DNA of 43,783 nucleotides from Clostridia bacterium (GTDB lineage Bacteria > Bacillota > Clostridia > Christensenellales > Aristaeellaceae), in NCBI GenBank assembly GCA_017938795.1, contig JAGBAV010000121.1, positions 1 through 43,783 of the forward strand, given 5' to 3'. The position numbers and the translations under genes are program-made. Shown here in pieces: positions 31,780-40,169 of the stretch. Each line of letters begins with the position of its first letter. Positions within the stretch are counted from its first letter, which is position 1. Under the pieces are notes generated by a model. That model was given only the letters and a program-made list of their open reading frames with translations, did no database searches and was not told where the DNA came from.

Positions 31780-34700
31780 ATGCAGACGCATTTTCTGTTT
31801 GACGCGCTGGAGGAGCTGAAGCCCTTCCGCGAGATCGTGGAGGAATCCGCAAAGTCCGGCGCAGTGATCGCGGCCTCCGGGCTTGCCGGCGCGCAGAAGA
31901 TCCATCTGGCCTGCGCGCTGGCGAAGCGGACGGGGCGTCCGCTGCTGTTTCTGGCGGCCAGCGAGCGTGCCGCGGCGGAGGCGATGGAGGATGTATCCTC
32001 GCTGACGGACGGCGGCGTGAGCCTCTTCCCCGCCAGAGAGATCACCTTCTATCAGGATGTGGCGGCCAGCCGCGACGTCGCCTTCCGCAGGATCGAGACC
32101 CTGCGCAGGCTGGTGACAGGCGAGGTGCGCGCTGTGGTTGCCCCGGCGGACGCCGTGCTCCACAGGGTGATGCCGCGCAGCGTGTTCAGCGATTTCACGA
32201 TTGACCTTCGCTCCGGCGAGCAGATGGAGATGGATTATCTCGTGGAGAGCCTGCTGGCCTCCGGCTACTCGCGCGAGCATATGGTCGAGGGGAAGGGACA
32301 GTTCTCCGTGCGCGGCGGTATTGTGGACGTCTATCCCGCGGATGCGCTGCATGCGGTCCGCGTTGAGTTCTTTGACGACGAGATCGATTCCGTGCGCGCG
32401 TTTGACGTGATGAGCCAGCGCTCCATGCACAACCTCAGCGGTGTGAGCATCCCGCCGGCAAGCGAGGCGCCCGCGCCCATAGAAGGCACGGAGGCCTTTG
32501 CTGAGAGGATCGAGGCCGCCCTGCAGCGCCAGCGCGAGAACATGAAGCGCGCCGGCAGCAAGGAGACGGAGGAGGGCTCGCTGGCCGATCTGCCGCTTGC
32601 AGAGGGGGAGATCGCCGCGCCGGCTGCCTTCACCAGAGAAAGCCGGACGCTTGAGCGCTATCAGGAGAACGTCCGCGCCGCACTGGAGCAGATGAAGAAG
32701 GGAATCTCCAGCCGTCTGCTGGAGAAATACATCCATCTGCTGTACGGGCAGACGGATACGCTGCTTGATTATATGAACAGGCCGATCGTCGTGATGGACG
32801 AGCCGGATGCGCTCTTTACGCGTATGGACAGCAGGCTGTCCGAGTTCGATCAGGCGTTTTCCGCTGCGCTTGAGCGCGGCGAGGCGATCGAGGATCACGA
32901 TGGTCTGATCCTCTCGCGCGATGAAGCGATTGCCTGTATGCATGAGCATACGATGCTTGCGCTCACGTCCATCCTGCGCCCTGTGGCGCAGCTCAAGCCC
33001 ACGCTGCTGGCGCAGATGGGCGGCATGGGCGCGGGCAGCTACGGCGGCCGCATCAAGGACATGTGCGCCGATATCAACCGCTGGATGGCGGAGGGCTGGC
33101 GGGTCATCATGCTCTCCGGCGGCGCGGCACGCGGCGAGCGCATGCGCCAGTCCTTTGAGGATGAGGGCGTGAGGACGCGCTTTGACGAGCTGGGCGCGAG
33201 CATGCCGGACAGGGGCGAATGCAGGATCTACCCGATGATGCTCTCCGGCGGATTCCAGTATCCGCAGATCCGGCTGGCTGTGCTGGTGGAGGGCGACGTC
33301 TATGGCGCAAAGGGCGCAAAGGCGAAGGCAAAAGCCAAAAAGGGCAGCAGGATTGCCTCGTTCACCGATCTGTCGGTGGGCGACTATGTCGTGCATGAGA
33401 CGCACGGTATCGGCATCTATCAGGGTACGGAGCGCATCACGACGGACGGCGCGTCGCGTGATTACCTGCTGGTGCAGTATCTGGGCAGCGACAAGCTCTA
33501 TATCCCTGTGGATCATCTGGAGCGCATCCAGAAATACATCGGCGGCGGCGAAGGGGCCGCGCCGAAGCTCTCGCGTCTTGGCGGCAAGGACTGGGAGAAG
33601 CAGAAGAGCAGGGTCCGCGAGAGCCTGAAGGAGCTGGCGTTCGACCTTGTGCAGCTGTATGCCCAGCGGCAGAGGAACACGGGCTACGCCTTTGAGCAGG
33701 ATACGCCGTGGCAGCAGGAGTTTGAGGAAAACTTCCCCTACGACGAGACGCCGGATCAGCTGCAGGCGACGGACGAGATCAAGCGCGATATGGAGCGCCC
33801 GCAGCCGATGGATCGCCTGCTCTGCGGCGACGTCGGCTACGGCAAGACGGAGGTCGCCCTGCGCGCCGCATTTAAGGCGGTCATGAGCGGCAAACAGGTG
33901 GCGCTCCTCGCCCCGACGACCATCCTCGCGCAGCAGCATTATAATACGCTGATGCGCCGCTTCGAGGGCTTCCCGGTACAGGCGGCTGTGCTCAGCCGCT
34001 TCGCCACGGCGAAGGAGCAGAAGGAGACGCTGCGCCGCGTTGAGGCGGGCGAGGTCGATATCCTTGTCGGCACGCACAGGCTGCTGGGCAAGGACGTCAA
34101 GTTCAAGGATCTGGGGCTTCTGATCGTGGACGAGGAACAGCGCTTTGGCGTGGGGCACAAGGAAACGATCAAAAACATGAAAAAGAGCGTCGACGTGCTG
34201 ACCATGTCCGCCACGCCGATCCCGCGTACGCTGCATATGTCCATGGTCGGTATCCGCGACATGAGCCTGCTGGAGACGCCGCCGCAGGCGCGCTATCCCG
34301 TGCAGACCTACGTCATGGAGTATCAGGACAGCGTCATCCGCGACGCCATCCTGCGCGAGCTGGGGCGCGGCGGTCAGGTCTTCTTCCTGTATAACCGCGT
34401 CGGCTCCATCGACCTGTGCTACCGCCAGCTGCAGAAGCTCGTGCCGGAGGCGCGCATTGCCATCGCGCACGGACAGATGCGCGAGAATGTGCTGGAGGAC
34501 GTCATGCTTGACTTCAGCCAGCAAAAATACGACGTGCTGCTCTGCACGACGATCATCGAGTCCGGTCTGGATATCCCGATGGCCAATACGCTGATCATCT
34601 ACGATGCGGATCACTTCGGCCTCTCGCAGCTGTATCAGACCAGAGGCCGCGTCGGCCGGTCGAACAGGCTGGCGTATGCGTACTTCACCGTGCGTCCGGG

Positions 34701-35394
34701 AAAGGTGCTCTCCGAGACGGCGCAGAAGCGCCTTGACGCCATCCGCGAGTTCACGGAGTTCGGCTCCGGCTTCCGCATTGCGATGCGCGATCTGGAGCTG
34801 CGCGGTGCGGGTAATCTCCTTGGCCCGCAGCAGAGCGGTCATCTGGCCAATATTGGCTACGACCTGTACTGCAAGCTGCTGGAGGAGGCCGTGCTGGAGG
34901 CGCAGGGCGAGGAGCCTAAGCCCAACCGCGACATCGAGACACGCATGGACGTCCACATCAACGCCTATCTGCCGGCGGACTATGTCACCGGCGACAAGCA
35001 GCGGCTGGAGATCTACAAGCGCATCGCCTCCATCAGCAGCGCGGAGCTGCGCGACGAGGTGGAGGATGAGCTCATCGACCGATTCGGCGACGAGCCGCAG
35101 TGCGTATCCAATCTTGTGGCGGTGGCCTATCTCAAGTCGATGTGCACGCGGATGGGGATTGACCGCGTCCATCAGACGGACGGCATGATCGAGATGCGCT
35201 TCTCCCCGCGCGCGCAGATCGACGGGCAGAAGCTCTTTGAGGCGATGCTGCGCTTTGATCCGCGGCTGACGCTCAATGCAGCTGTGCCCGTGTCCCTGCG
35301 CCTGCAGGACAGGAAGCTCGCGCGCGACGATCTGTTCCATCTGTGCGTGAAGGTCATGGAGCGCCTGCTGACGCGGATGGGGATGCCGCTGTAA
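31780..35394 (+). CDS. mfd: Transcription-repair coupling factor Mfd
   Basis: A 1204-residue Mfd, the ATP-driven translocase that removes RNA polymerase stalled at DNA damage and recruits UvrA. The N-terminal UvrB-like part is complete (HFLFDALEELKPF to the lysine-rich linker near residue 515). The RNA polymerase interaction domain contains GDYVVHETHGIGIYQG. The RecG-like motor has Walker A CGDVGYGKTE (Asp684), a DEEQ box (Asp784), MSATPIPRTL and YQTRGRVGRS. The C-terminal TRCF domain follows. The lysine/alanine run KGAKAKAKAKKG around residue 510 is a lineage-type linker. The start is ATG 31780 after GAAGGAG. The length is normal for the family. Confidence 0.97.
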   Translation: MQTHFLFDALEELKPFREIVEESAKSGAVIAASGLAGAQKIHLACALAKRTGRPLLFLAASERAAAEAMEDVSSLTDGGVSLFPAREITFYQDVAASRDVAFRRIETLRRLVTGEVRAVVAPADAVLHRVMPRSVFSDFTIDLRSGEQMEMDYLVESLLASGYSREHMVEGKGQFSVRGGIVDVYPADALHAVRVEFFDDEIDSVRAFDVMSQRSMHNLSGVSIPPASEAPAPIEGTEAFAERIEAALQRQRENMKRAGSKETEEGSLADLPLAEGEIAAPAAFTRESRTLERYQENVRAALEQMKKGISSRLLEKYIHLLYGQTDTLLDYMNRPIVVMDEPDALFTRMDSRLSEFDQAFSAALERGEAIEDHDGLILSRDEAIACMHEHTMLALTSILRPVAQLKPTLLAQMGGMGAGSYGGRIKDMCADINRWMAEGWRVIMLSGGAARGERMRQSFEDEGVRTRFDELGASMPDRGECRIYPMMLSGGFQYPQIRLAVLVEGDVYGAKGAKAKAKAKKGSRIASFTDLSVGDYVVHETHGIGIYQGTERITTDGASRDYLLVQYLGSDKLYIPVDHLERIQKYIGGGEGAAPKLSRLGGKDWEKQKSRVRESLKELAFDLVQLYAQRQRNTGYAFEQDTPWQQEFEENFPYDETPDQLQATDEIKRDMERPQPMDRLLCGDVGYGKTEVALRAAFKAVMSGKQVALLAPTTILAQQHYNTLMRRFEGFPVQAAVLSRFATAKEQKETLRRVEAGEVDILVGTHRLLGKDVKFKDLGLLIVDEEQRFGVGHKETIKNMKKSVDVLTMSATPIPRTLHMSMVGIRDMSLLETPPQARYPVQTYVMEYQDSVIRDAILRELGRGGQVFFLYNRVGSIDLCYRQLQKLVPEARIAIAHGQMRENVLEDVMLDFSQQKYDVLLCTTIIESGLDIPMANTLIIYDADHFGLSQLYQTRGRVGRSNRLAYAYFTVRPGKVLSETAQKRLDAIREFTEFGSGFRIAMRDLELRGAGNLLGPQQSGHLANIGYDLYCKLLEEAVLEAQGEEPKPNRDIETRMDVHINAYLPADYVTGDKQRLEIYKRIASISSAELRDEVEDELIDRFGDEPQCVSNLVAVAYLKSMCTRMGIDRVHQTDGMIEMRFSPRAQIDGQKLFEAMLRFDPRLTLNAAVPVSLRLQDRKLARDDLFHLCVKVMERLLTRMGMPL

Positions 35395-35431
35395 GGCTGA
35401 AGCCGTATTTATGAAATTTCTGTTAACTGAC

Positions 35432-35460
35432 TTGCATTTTACCGGGTTATGCGGTACAAT
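35432..35460 (+). promoter_or_regulatory. Promoter of the SRP RNA gene
   Basis: TTGCAT (35432-35437), a 17-base spacer and TACAAT (35455-35460). The expected start at about 35467 coincides with the 5' end of the RNA deduced from base pairing. Confidence 0.85.
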
Positions 35461-35466
35461 AGCCGG

Positions 35467-35591
35467 GTAGAGTGTGATGACGGATGGAACTCATGCAATG
35501 CGAGGGTGTGAACCTTGTCAGGGCCGGAAGGCAGCAGCAATAAGCATTGTATCGTGTGTGCCGTGGGAATTTTCTGCCCCGAGCATTCTAC
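35467..35591 (+). ncRNA. ffs: Signal recognition particle RNA, small bacterial (4.5S-like) type
   Basis: The conserved core is TGTCAGGGCCGGAAGGCAGC (35517-35536): a GGAA tetraloop closed by GCC/GGC, followed by the asymmetric AGCAGCA side bound by Ffh. Flanking arms ATGCAATGC and GCATTGTAT pair. The 3' side TGTGTGCCGTGG resembles that of E. coli 4.5S RNA. GTAGAGTG at 35467-35474 and CATTCTAC at 35584-35591 close the molecule, giving about 125 nt. The ends are inferred from this pairing and the promoter. The RNA, with Ffh, targets membrane proteins to the translocon. No Alu domain is seen. Confidence 0.93.
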
Positions 35592-35607
35592 GTTCTAAAC
35601 AGAATCG

Positions 35608-35632
35608 GCGCCGGAGTGATCCGGCGCTTTTT
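35608..35632 (+). terminator. Intrinsic terminator of the SRP RNA gene
   Basis: GCGCCGG (35608-35614), loop AGTGAT, CCGGCGC (35621-35627), then five T residues. A classical strong terminator. Confidence 0.92.
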
Positions 35633-35662
35633 CTGTATTCATTCAGTGCTGAGATGACTGCC

Positions 35663-36916
35663 TTACTGCGCGTCGTCCGGATCACGGAGACCGAACAGAT
35701 CGGTGAAATCCGGATCCCCGAGCAGCGTTTCGGTGTACCATGCGCTGTCAAAGGGATGAGTATCCCGCAGCCGCAGAAGCCCCTGAGAGGGGGTGAGGTG
35801 CATGAGGTCTTCATTCGGGATCGTGAGCCAGCGCATCCGCTCTCTCTTCCGGGGCACGGTATCCGTATTCTGTGTGACCACGGTGTGTGAGAGGCGGAAT
35901 TCGATGCCGTCTGCCTTGCGGAAGACGAAGACGGTCTCCCGCCAGATATGGATGCCGTCGCCGCTGTCACGGGCGGCGTTGGTCACCGGCTCGCCGGATT
36001 CTTCATCCAGAATCTCATTGATGGTATGGCGGAGCTCATCCTGCATCTCCTGGTCGGCGGCGGCGAGTACGCGCGCGGCGATCTCGGGATGATCGGGCAG
36101 GGCGATGCGCAGCGCATCATGCTCAGAAACGGGGCCGCTCCCTGCAAGTACAAGGGTACCGTCGTCATCCAGATCGTATTTGTCGATGTAGTAGTACTGC
36201 CCGGCTTCATTCATACGCAGCGCGATGCAGCCATCCTCCGAATCACGCCGCAGGAGCTCCGGGTCATGCTCATGGCGCAGCTGAGCATCCTCCGCATGGC
36301 CGATGATCTTATCCTGCGCGCGCTGTTCGGGCGTCTGCGCGGGCTGATGCGTATCCTCCGCCTGCTGCGCGCTGAGCGCGGCCAGCTGCTTTTCGCGCCA
36401 GTCGGGTCTGGATTCCTCCGGTGTATCGGATTGCTCATCCTTCTGATGATCAATCTGCGCAAAGAACTTGTCGCGCTGCGCTGCATATTCAGTCGTGCGC
36501 ATTGGCCCGGAGGAGGCGTCCTCATGCGCCGCGGCAGGGGGCTGCGCAGCCGTGCCGGGAGTCTTAGCGGCTTTTGCTTCCTCGGTGCGTTTCCTGATCT
36601 TTTCGACCTCGGTGCGCGCGCTGGAAAGAATCTGAGCGTCTTCGCTGGTGCGCTGCATGAATGCTTTTTTCCACTCAAGGCGGGCGGCATACCGGCCCAG
36701 AAGCCACCAGACGAGCAGGAACAGCGGGCCGACCATCAGCCAGACGGCAGCCAGAAAGATGGTGATGAACAGCAGATCAAGCCCATCGATGAACAGCTGG
36801 GCAAACATGGCGAGAAAGCACATGGTCAGCAGGATTGCGAACCACAGACCGTAGAATCTGGCGATGCTGCTGCGCATGTGCTGTATCCGCTGCGGGGTAA
36901 GCATTCTGAGAAGCAT
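35663..36916 (-). CDS. Two-helix membrane protein with large cytosolic domain, function unknown
   Basis: A 417-residue protein that I do not recognise. Two transmembrane helices at about residues 22-75 form a hairpin (LWFAILLTMCFLAMFAQLF, then LFITIFLAAVWLMVGPLF). A charged coiled-coil-like segment (residues 80-115) and a long Gln/Glu/Pro/Ala-rich disordered stretch (about 115-215) follow. The last 200 residues look like a folded soluble domain (GCIALRMNEAGQYYYIDKYDLDDDG, HIWRETVFVFRKADGIEFRLSH). The start at 36916 lies about eight bases after AAAGGAGA. It has its own promoter and forms a single-gene unit that converges on the SRP RNA gene. Both soluble ends should face the cytosol. Confidence 0.75.
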   Translation of the reverse strand: MLLRMLTPQRIQHMRSSIARFYGLWFAILLTMCFLAMFAQLFIDGLDLLFITIFLAAVWLMVGPLFLLVWWLLGRYAARLEWKKAFMQRTSEDAQILSSARTEVEKIRKRTEEAKAAKTPGTAAQPPAAAHEDASSGPMRTTEYAAQRDKFFAQIDHQKDEQSDTPEESRPDWREKQLAALSAQQAEDTHQPAQTPEQRAQDKIIGHAEDAQLRHEHDPELLRRDSEDGCIALRMNEAGQYYYIDKYDLDDDGTLVLAGSGPVSEHDALRIALPDHPEIAARVLAAADQEMQDELRHTINEILDEESGEPVTNAARDSGDGIHIWRETVFVFRKADGIEFRLSHTVVTQNTDTVPRKRERMRWLTIPNEDLMHLTPSQGLLRLRDTHPFDSAWYTETLLGDPDFTDLFGLRDPDDAQ

Positions 36917-36948
36917 GAACGCATTCTCCTTTCAGAAAACCTGAGTGT

Positions 36949-36977
36949 ATTATAGCAGAATGTGGCTTTGAAGGCAA
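36949..36977 (-). promoter_or_regulatory. Promoter of the two-helix membrane protein gene
   Basis: On the - strand TTGCCT (36977-36972), a 17-base spacer and a perfect TATAAT (36954-36949), 33 bases upstream of the start codon. Confidence 0.8.
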
Positions 36978-37008
36978 TTGCCGGGCGTGATGCGTCATCG
37001 GCTATCCA

Positions 37009-37037
37009 TTGAAAAACAATGAGCATTGCGCTATAAT
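37009..37037 (+). promoter_or_regulatory. Strong sigma-A promoter for the deoB operon
   Basis: TTGAAA (37009-37014), a 17-base spacer and a perfect TATAAT (37032-37037). It is divergent from the promoter at 36949-36977. The leader to deoB is about 57 bases, and no operator is obvious. Confidence 0.85.
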
Positions 37038-37100
37038 ACAAATAATAGGCGGCACAGGCATGAGCCGCTGAAACGGACTGTATTCCGGGAGGATTTGGAT

Positions 37101-38270
37101 ATGAAGAAGAAAGCGATTCTGATTGTGCTGGACAGCGTGGGCATCGGTGCGCTTGAGGACGCTGCCGCCTATGGCGACGCCGGCGCGGATACGCTGGGGC
37201 ACATCATCAATACCTGTCATCCGCATCTGCCGAACATGATGCAGCTGGGCCTTGCGCATATCGACGGCGCATCCTTCGGCGGCGGGGTCGGCGCACCCTC
37301 CGGCTGCTTTGGCAGGCTGAAGGAGGTATCCGCCGGCAAGGACACGACCACCGGCCATTGGGAGATTTCCGGCGTACAGCTGGCCCGCCCGTTCCCGACG
37401 TTCCCGGAGGGCTTCCCGCAGGATTTCATCGAGCGGTTTGAGCAGGCTGTCGGCCGCGGTACGCTGGGCAATAAGCCGGCCTCCGGCACGGCGATCCTTG
37501 ACGAGCTGGGCGAGGAGCATATCCGCACGGGCAAGCTGATCGTCTACACCTCCGCGGACAGCGTCTTCCAGATCGCGGCGAATGAGGCTGTTGTGCCGCT
37601 TGAGGAGCTGTACCGCATCTGTGAGATTGCGCGCGACATGCTCGTGGATGAGCTGGAGGTGGGCCGCGTGATCGCGCGTCCGTTTATCGGGGAGAAGGCG
37701 GGCGCCTTCACCAGAACAGGCGGGCGCAGGGACTTCAGCGCCATTCCGCCGACGACCATGTGCGATCTGCTGGAGAAGGCGGGGAAGACCGTCTATGCCG
37801 TGGGCAAGATCGAGGACATCTTCTGCCTGCGCGGCATCACGAAGTCCAACCATGCGGCAGGCAATGCGGCCTGCATGGAGGCAACGTTTGCAGCGATGCG
37901 CGAGGAGTTTGACGGGCTGCTGTTTGTCAATCTCGTGGACTTCGATATGAGCTACGGGCACAGGCGCGACGTGCAGGGCTATGCGAAGGCGCTGGAGACA
38001 TTCGACGCACAGATTCCGCAGCTCATGGAGCTGATGGGCGAGGAGGATATCCTCATCCTGACGGCGGATCACGGCTGCGATCCCTGCCATACCGGCACGG
38101 ACCATACGAGGGAGCATGTGCCGCTGCTCGTCTGGGGCAAGAGACTGCGCGGCGGGGTGAACCTTGGCACGGGCGATACCTTCGCCGATATCAGCGCGAC
38201 GGTGCTCGATTTCTTCGGCGTGGAGAATACGCTCAAGGGCACGTCGTTCCTTGGAAGGATCATGAAGTAA
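37101..38270 (+). CDS. deoB: Phosphopentomutase
   Basis: A 389-residue DeoB of the alkaline phosphatase superfamily. It interconverts ribose or deoxyribose 1-phosphate and 5-phosphate, linking nucleoside breakdown to central metabolism. The motifs are LIVLDSVGIGAL with the metal Asp, KDTTTGHWEISG with the phosphorylated Thr, VDFDMSYGHRRD, LTADHGCDPCHTGTDHTREHVP and GTSFLGRI at the end. ATG 37101 lies eight bases after GGGAGG. The purine nucleoside phosphorylase gene follows 15 bases later, the usual deoB-punA order. The identification is secure. Confidence 0.97.
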   Translation: MKKKAILIVLDSVGIGALEDAAAYGDAGADTLGHIINTCHPHLPNMMQLGLAHIDGASFGGGVGAPSGCFGRLKEVSAGKDTTTGHWEISGVQLARPFPTFPEGFPQDFIERFEQAVGRGTLGNKPASGTAILDELGEEHIRTGKLIVYTSADSVFQIAANEAVVPLEELYRICEIARDMLVDELEVGRVIARPFIGEKAGAFTRTGGRRDFSAIPPTTMCDLLEKAGKTVYAVGKIEDIFCLRGITKSNHAAGNAACMEATFAAMREEFDGLLFVNLVDFDMSYGHRRDVQGYAKALETFDAQIPQLMELMGEEDILILTADHGCDPCHTGTDHTREHVPLLVWGKRLRGGVNLGTGDTFADISATVLDFFGVENTLKGTSFLGRIMK

Positions 38271-38285
38271 AGCGGGAGGCGCACG

Positions 38286-39101
38286 ATGGACGAGATGAAG
38301 AGGATTCAGGCTGCGGCGGAGAAAGTGCTCGCCGTCTGCGGCCATGCCGAGATCGGCGTCATTCTGGGCAGCGGTCTGGGCGGCTACGCGGATGCGCTGG
38401 AGGACGCCGTGCGTCTGCCGTACAGCGAGATTCCGTGCTTCCCGCAGTCCACGGTCGCCGGGCATGCGGGGATGCTCTGCTGCGGCATGCTCCACGGCAG
38501 GCGCGTGGTAATGATGCAGGGGCGCTTTCATTACTATGAGGGCTATTCGATGAAGGAGATCACGCTGCCTGTGCGCGTGATGCAGCTGATGGGCGTGAAG
38601 ACGCTGATCGTCACCAATGCCTGCGGCGGCGTGAACCTTGATTATCAGCCGGGCGATCTGATGGTGATCTCCGACGTGCTCAGCCTGACGGGCGCGAACC
38701 CGCTCACCGGAGCGAATCTGGATGCATTCGGCCCGCGTTTCCCCGACATGAGCTGCATGTTTGACAAGGGGCTGCGCGCGCTGGCGCATGACTGCGCACG
38801 TGCGCAGGGCTTTTCCCTGCGCGAGGGCGTGTATTGCCAGTTCCCCGGGCCGGCGTACGAGACGCCGGCGGAGGTGCGCATGGCGCGCATCCTCGGCGCA
38901 GACGCCGTCGGTATGAGCACGGTGCCGGAGGCGATCGCTGCACGGCATGGCGGCATGCGCGTGCTCGGCGTCAGCTGCGTGACGAACATGGCGGCGGGCA
39001 TCCTCGATCAGCCGCTCAATCATGAGGAGGTCACGCTGACAGCAAACCGTGTGAAGGATCAGTTCCGCGGACTGCTGGATGCGGTCATCGCGAGAATGTA
39101 A
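38286..39101 (+). CDS. punA: Purine nucleoside phosphorylase (PunA type)
   Basis: A 271-residue trimeric-type PNP that splits guanosine and inosine nucleosides with phosphate into base and pentose 1-phosphate, the substrate of DeoB. The motifs are VILGSGLGGYAD with the phosphate loop, GRFHYYEGYS, TNACGGVN, QFPGPAYETPAE with the base-site Glu, and VGMSTVPE with a Met before the Ser. The Asn of SCVTNMAAG favours 6-oxopurines. GCGGGAGG precedes ATG 38286. It works with deoB in one operon. The identification is secure. Confidence 0.95.
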   Translation: MDEMKRIQAAAEKVLAVCGHAEIGVILGSGLGGYADALEDAVRLPYSEIPCFPQSTVAGHAGMLCCGMLHGRRVVMMQGRFHYYEGYSMKEITLPVRVMQLMGVKTLIVTNACGGVNLDYQPGDLMVISDVLSLTGANPLTGANLDAFGPRFPDMSCMFDKGLRALAHDCARAQGFSLREGVYCQFPGPAYETPAEVRMARILGADAVGMSTVPEAIAARHGGMRVLGVSCVTNMAAGILDQPLNHEEVTLTANRVKDQFRGLLDAVIARM

Positions 39102-39109
39102 AACCATTC

Positions 39110-39140
39110 TGCCGGTTCCCGGATGCAGGGGGCCGGCATT
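39110..39140 (+). terminator. Weak terminator-like hairpin after punA
   Basis: TGCCGGTTCCC (39110-39120) pairs with GGGGGCCGGCA (39128-39138), 11 pairs with two G-U, loop GGATGCA, then only TT. It could partly separate punA from the next gene. Confidence 0.35.
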
Positions 39141-39163
39141 CCTATGGAAAGACGAGGATCAAT

Positions 39164-39769
39164 ATGGAGTTTTTGTACACGGATAAGGAGCTGGCAGTGA
39201 TCATCAAGCCGGTCGGGCTGGACGCCGAGGGGCAGGTGCCGCAGGCCATCGCCGCACAGCTGGGCGGCGAGGTCTTCACAGTGCACAGGCTGGACCGCAA
39301 CGTCGGCGGCGTGATGGTCTATGCGCGCAGCAAAGGCGCGGCTGCTGCGCTGTCCCGCGCGATACAGGACGGCACGATGATCAAGGAATACGTTGCGATG
39401 GTGCACGGTCAGCCGCCGGAGAGCGGGGATTGGGAGGATCTGCTGCTCAAGGATTCGGCGAAGAACAAGGTCTTCGTCGTCAAGCGCATGCGCGGCGGCG
39501 TGAAGCGTGCGCGGCTGGAATACCGCCGCCTGACAGCCGGTGAGACGTCGCTGGTGCGCGTGCGTCTGCATACCGGGCGGAGCCATCAGATCCGCGTGCA
39601 GTTCGCCAGCAGGCAGTATCCTCTGGTGGGCGACCGCAAGTACGGCTCGCGCGGAGGGGCTGAGGCGCCGATGCTCTTCTCCTGCAGCATCACATTCCCG
39701 TGGAAGGGGAAGCTGATGCGCTACGAGGCGCTGCCGTCTTGGGCGCATGCTGCGGGGGATGGGGTATGA
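39164..39769 (+). CDS. RluA-family pseudouridine synthase (short form)
   Basis: A 201-residue enzyme with the RluA catalytic motif HRLDRNVGG, where Asp is the nucleophile, preceded by VIIKPVGLDAEG and followed by KEYVAMVHG, LHTGRSHQIRVQFA and PLVGDRKYG. It is only about two thirds the length of RluD and lacks an S4 domain, as in the YlyB/TruC-like short forms. The target RNA cannot be inferred. The start is ATG 39164. Its stop overlaps the start of the YjbR-like gene by four bases. Confidence 0.88.
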   Translation: MEFLYTDKELAVIIKPVGLDAEGQVPQAIAAQLGGEVFTVHRLDRNVGGVMVYARSKGAAAALSRAIQDGTMIKEYVAMVHGQPPESGDWEDLLLKDSAKNKVFVVKRMRGGVKRARLEYRRLTAGETSLVRVRLHTGRSHQIRVQFASRQYPLVGDRKYGSRGGAEAPMLFSCSITFPWKGKLMRYEALPSWAHAAGDGV

Positions 39770-40149
39770 CCCGCGAGGAGATCCATGCCCTTTGCATGAC
39801 CATGCATGGCGCGCAGGAGACCTATCCGTTCGGCCCTGTTCCGGTCTGCTATAAGCTGGGCGGCAGGATCTTTGCGCAGCTGTACCCGTATGCAGAGGAT
39901 TTCAAGATCACGCTCAAGTGCACGGAGGAAACGGGACGGACGTACAGAATGGTGTATCCTGACCATGTCCGCCGCGGATATCACTGCCCGCCGGTGCAGC
40001 AGCCATATTTCATCACAATTACTCTTGACGGATTCCCTGATGATGAGTTACAATACCTGATTGGCTGCGCTTATGATGCGGTGCTGCACAGCTTCAGCAG
40101 GAGGACGCAGCGGGCGCTTCTGGCGCAGGCCGGCGACGAGGATGCATAG
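39766..40149 (+). CDS. MmcQ/YjbR family protein
   Basis: A 127-residue protein of the MmcQ/YjbR group, a double-wing DNA-binding-like fold without known function. Typical patterns are ETYPFGPVPVCYKLGGRIFAQL, FKITLKC and the C-terminal YLIGCAYDAVLHSF helix. The start ATG overlaps the upstream stop (ATGA), implying coupled translation. No catalytic motif is visible. Confidence 0.85.
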   Translation: MTREEIHALCMTMHGAQETYPFGPVPVCYKLGGRIFAQLYPYAEDFKITLKCTEETGRTYRMVYPDHVRRGYHCPPVQQPYFITITLDGFPDDELQYLIGCAYDAVLHSFSRRTQRALLAQAGDEDA

Positions 40150-40169
40150 GAAGAATACGGAGGGTATTC

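Noticed and set aside
31678-35340. A 1220-codon open frame on the - strand opposite mfd
   Set aside because: It is a mirror of mfd codon bias: TTA, CTA and TCA codons are rare in this GC-rich genome, so the antisense frame has no stops. Its product is His/Arg/Leu-rich without motifs.
35474-35890. A + strand frame of 138 codons over the SRP RNA region
   Set aside because: It runs through the conserved SRP RNA core and its terminator, so coding is very unlikely.
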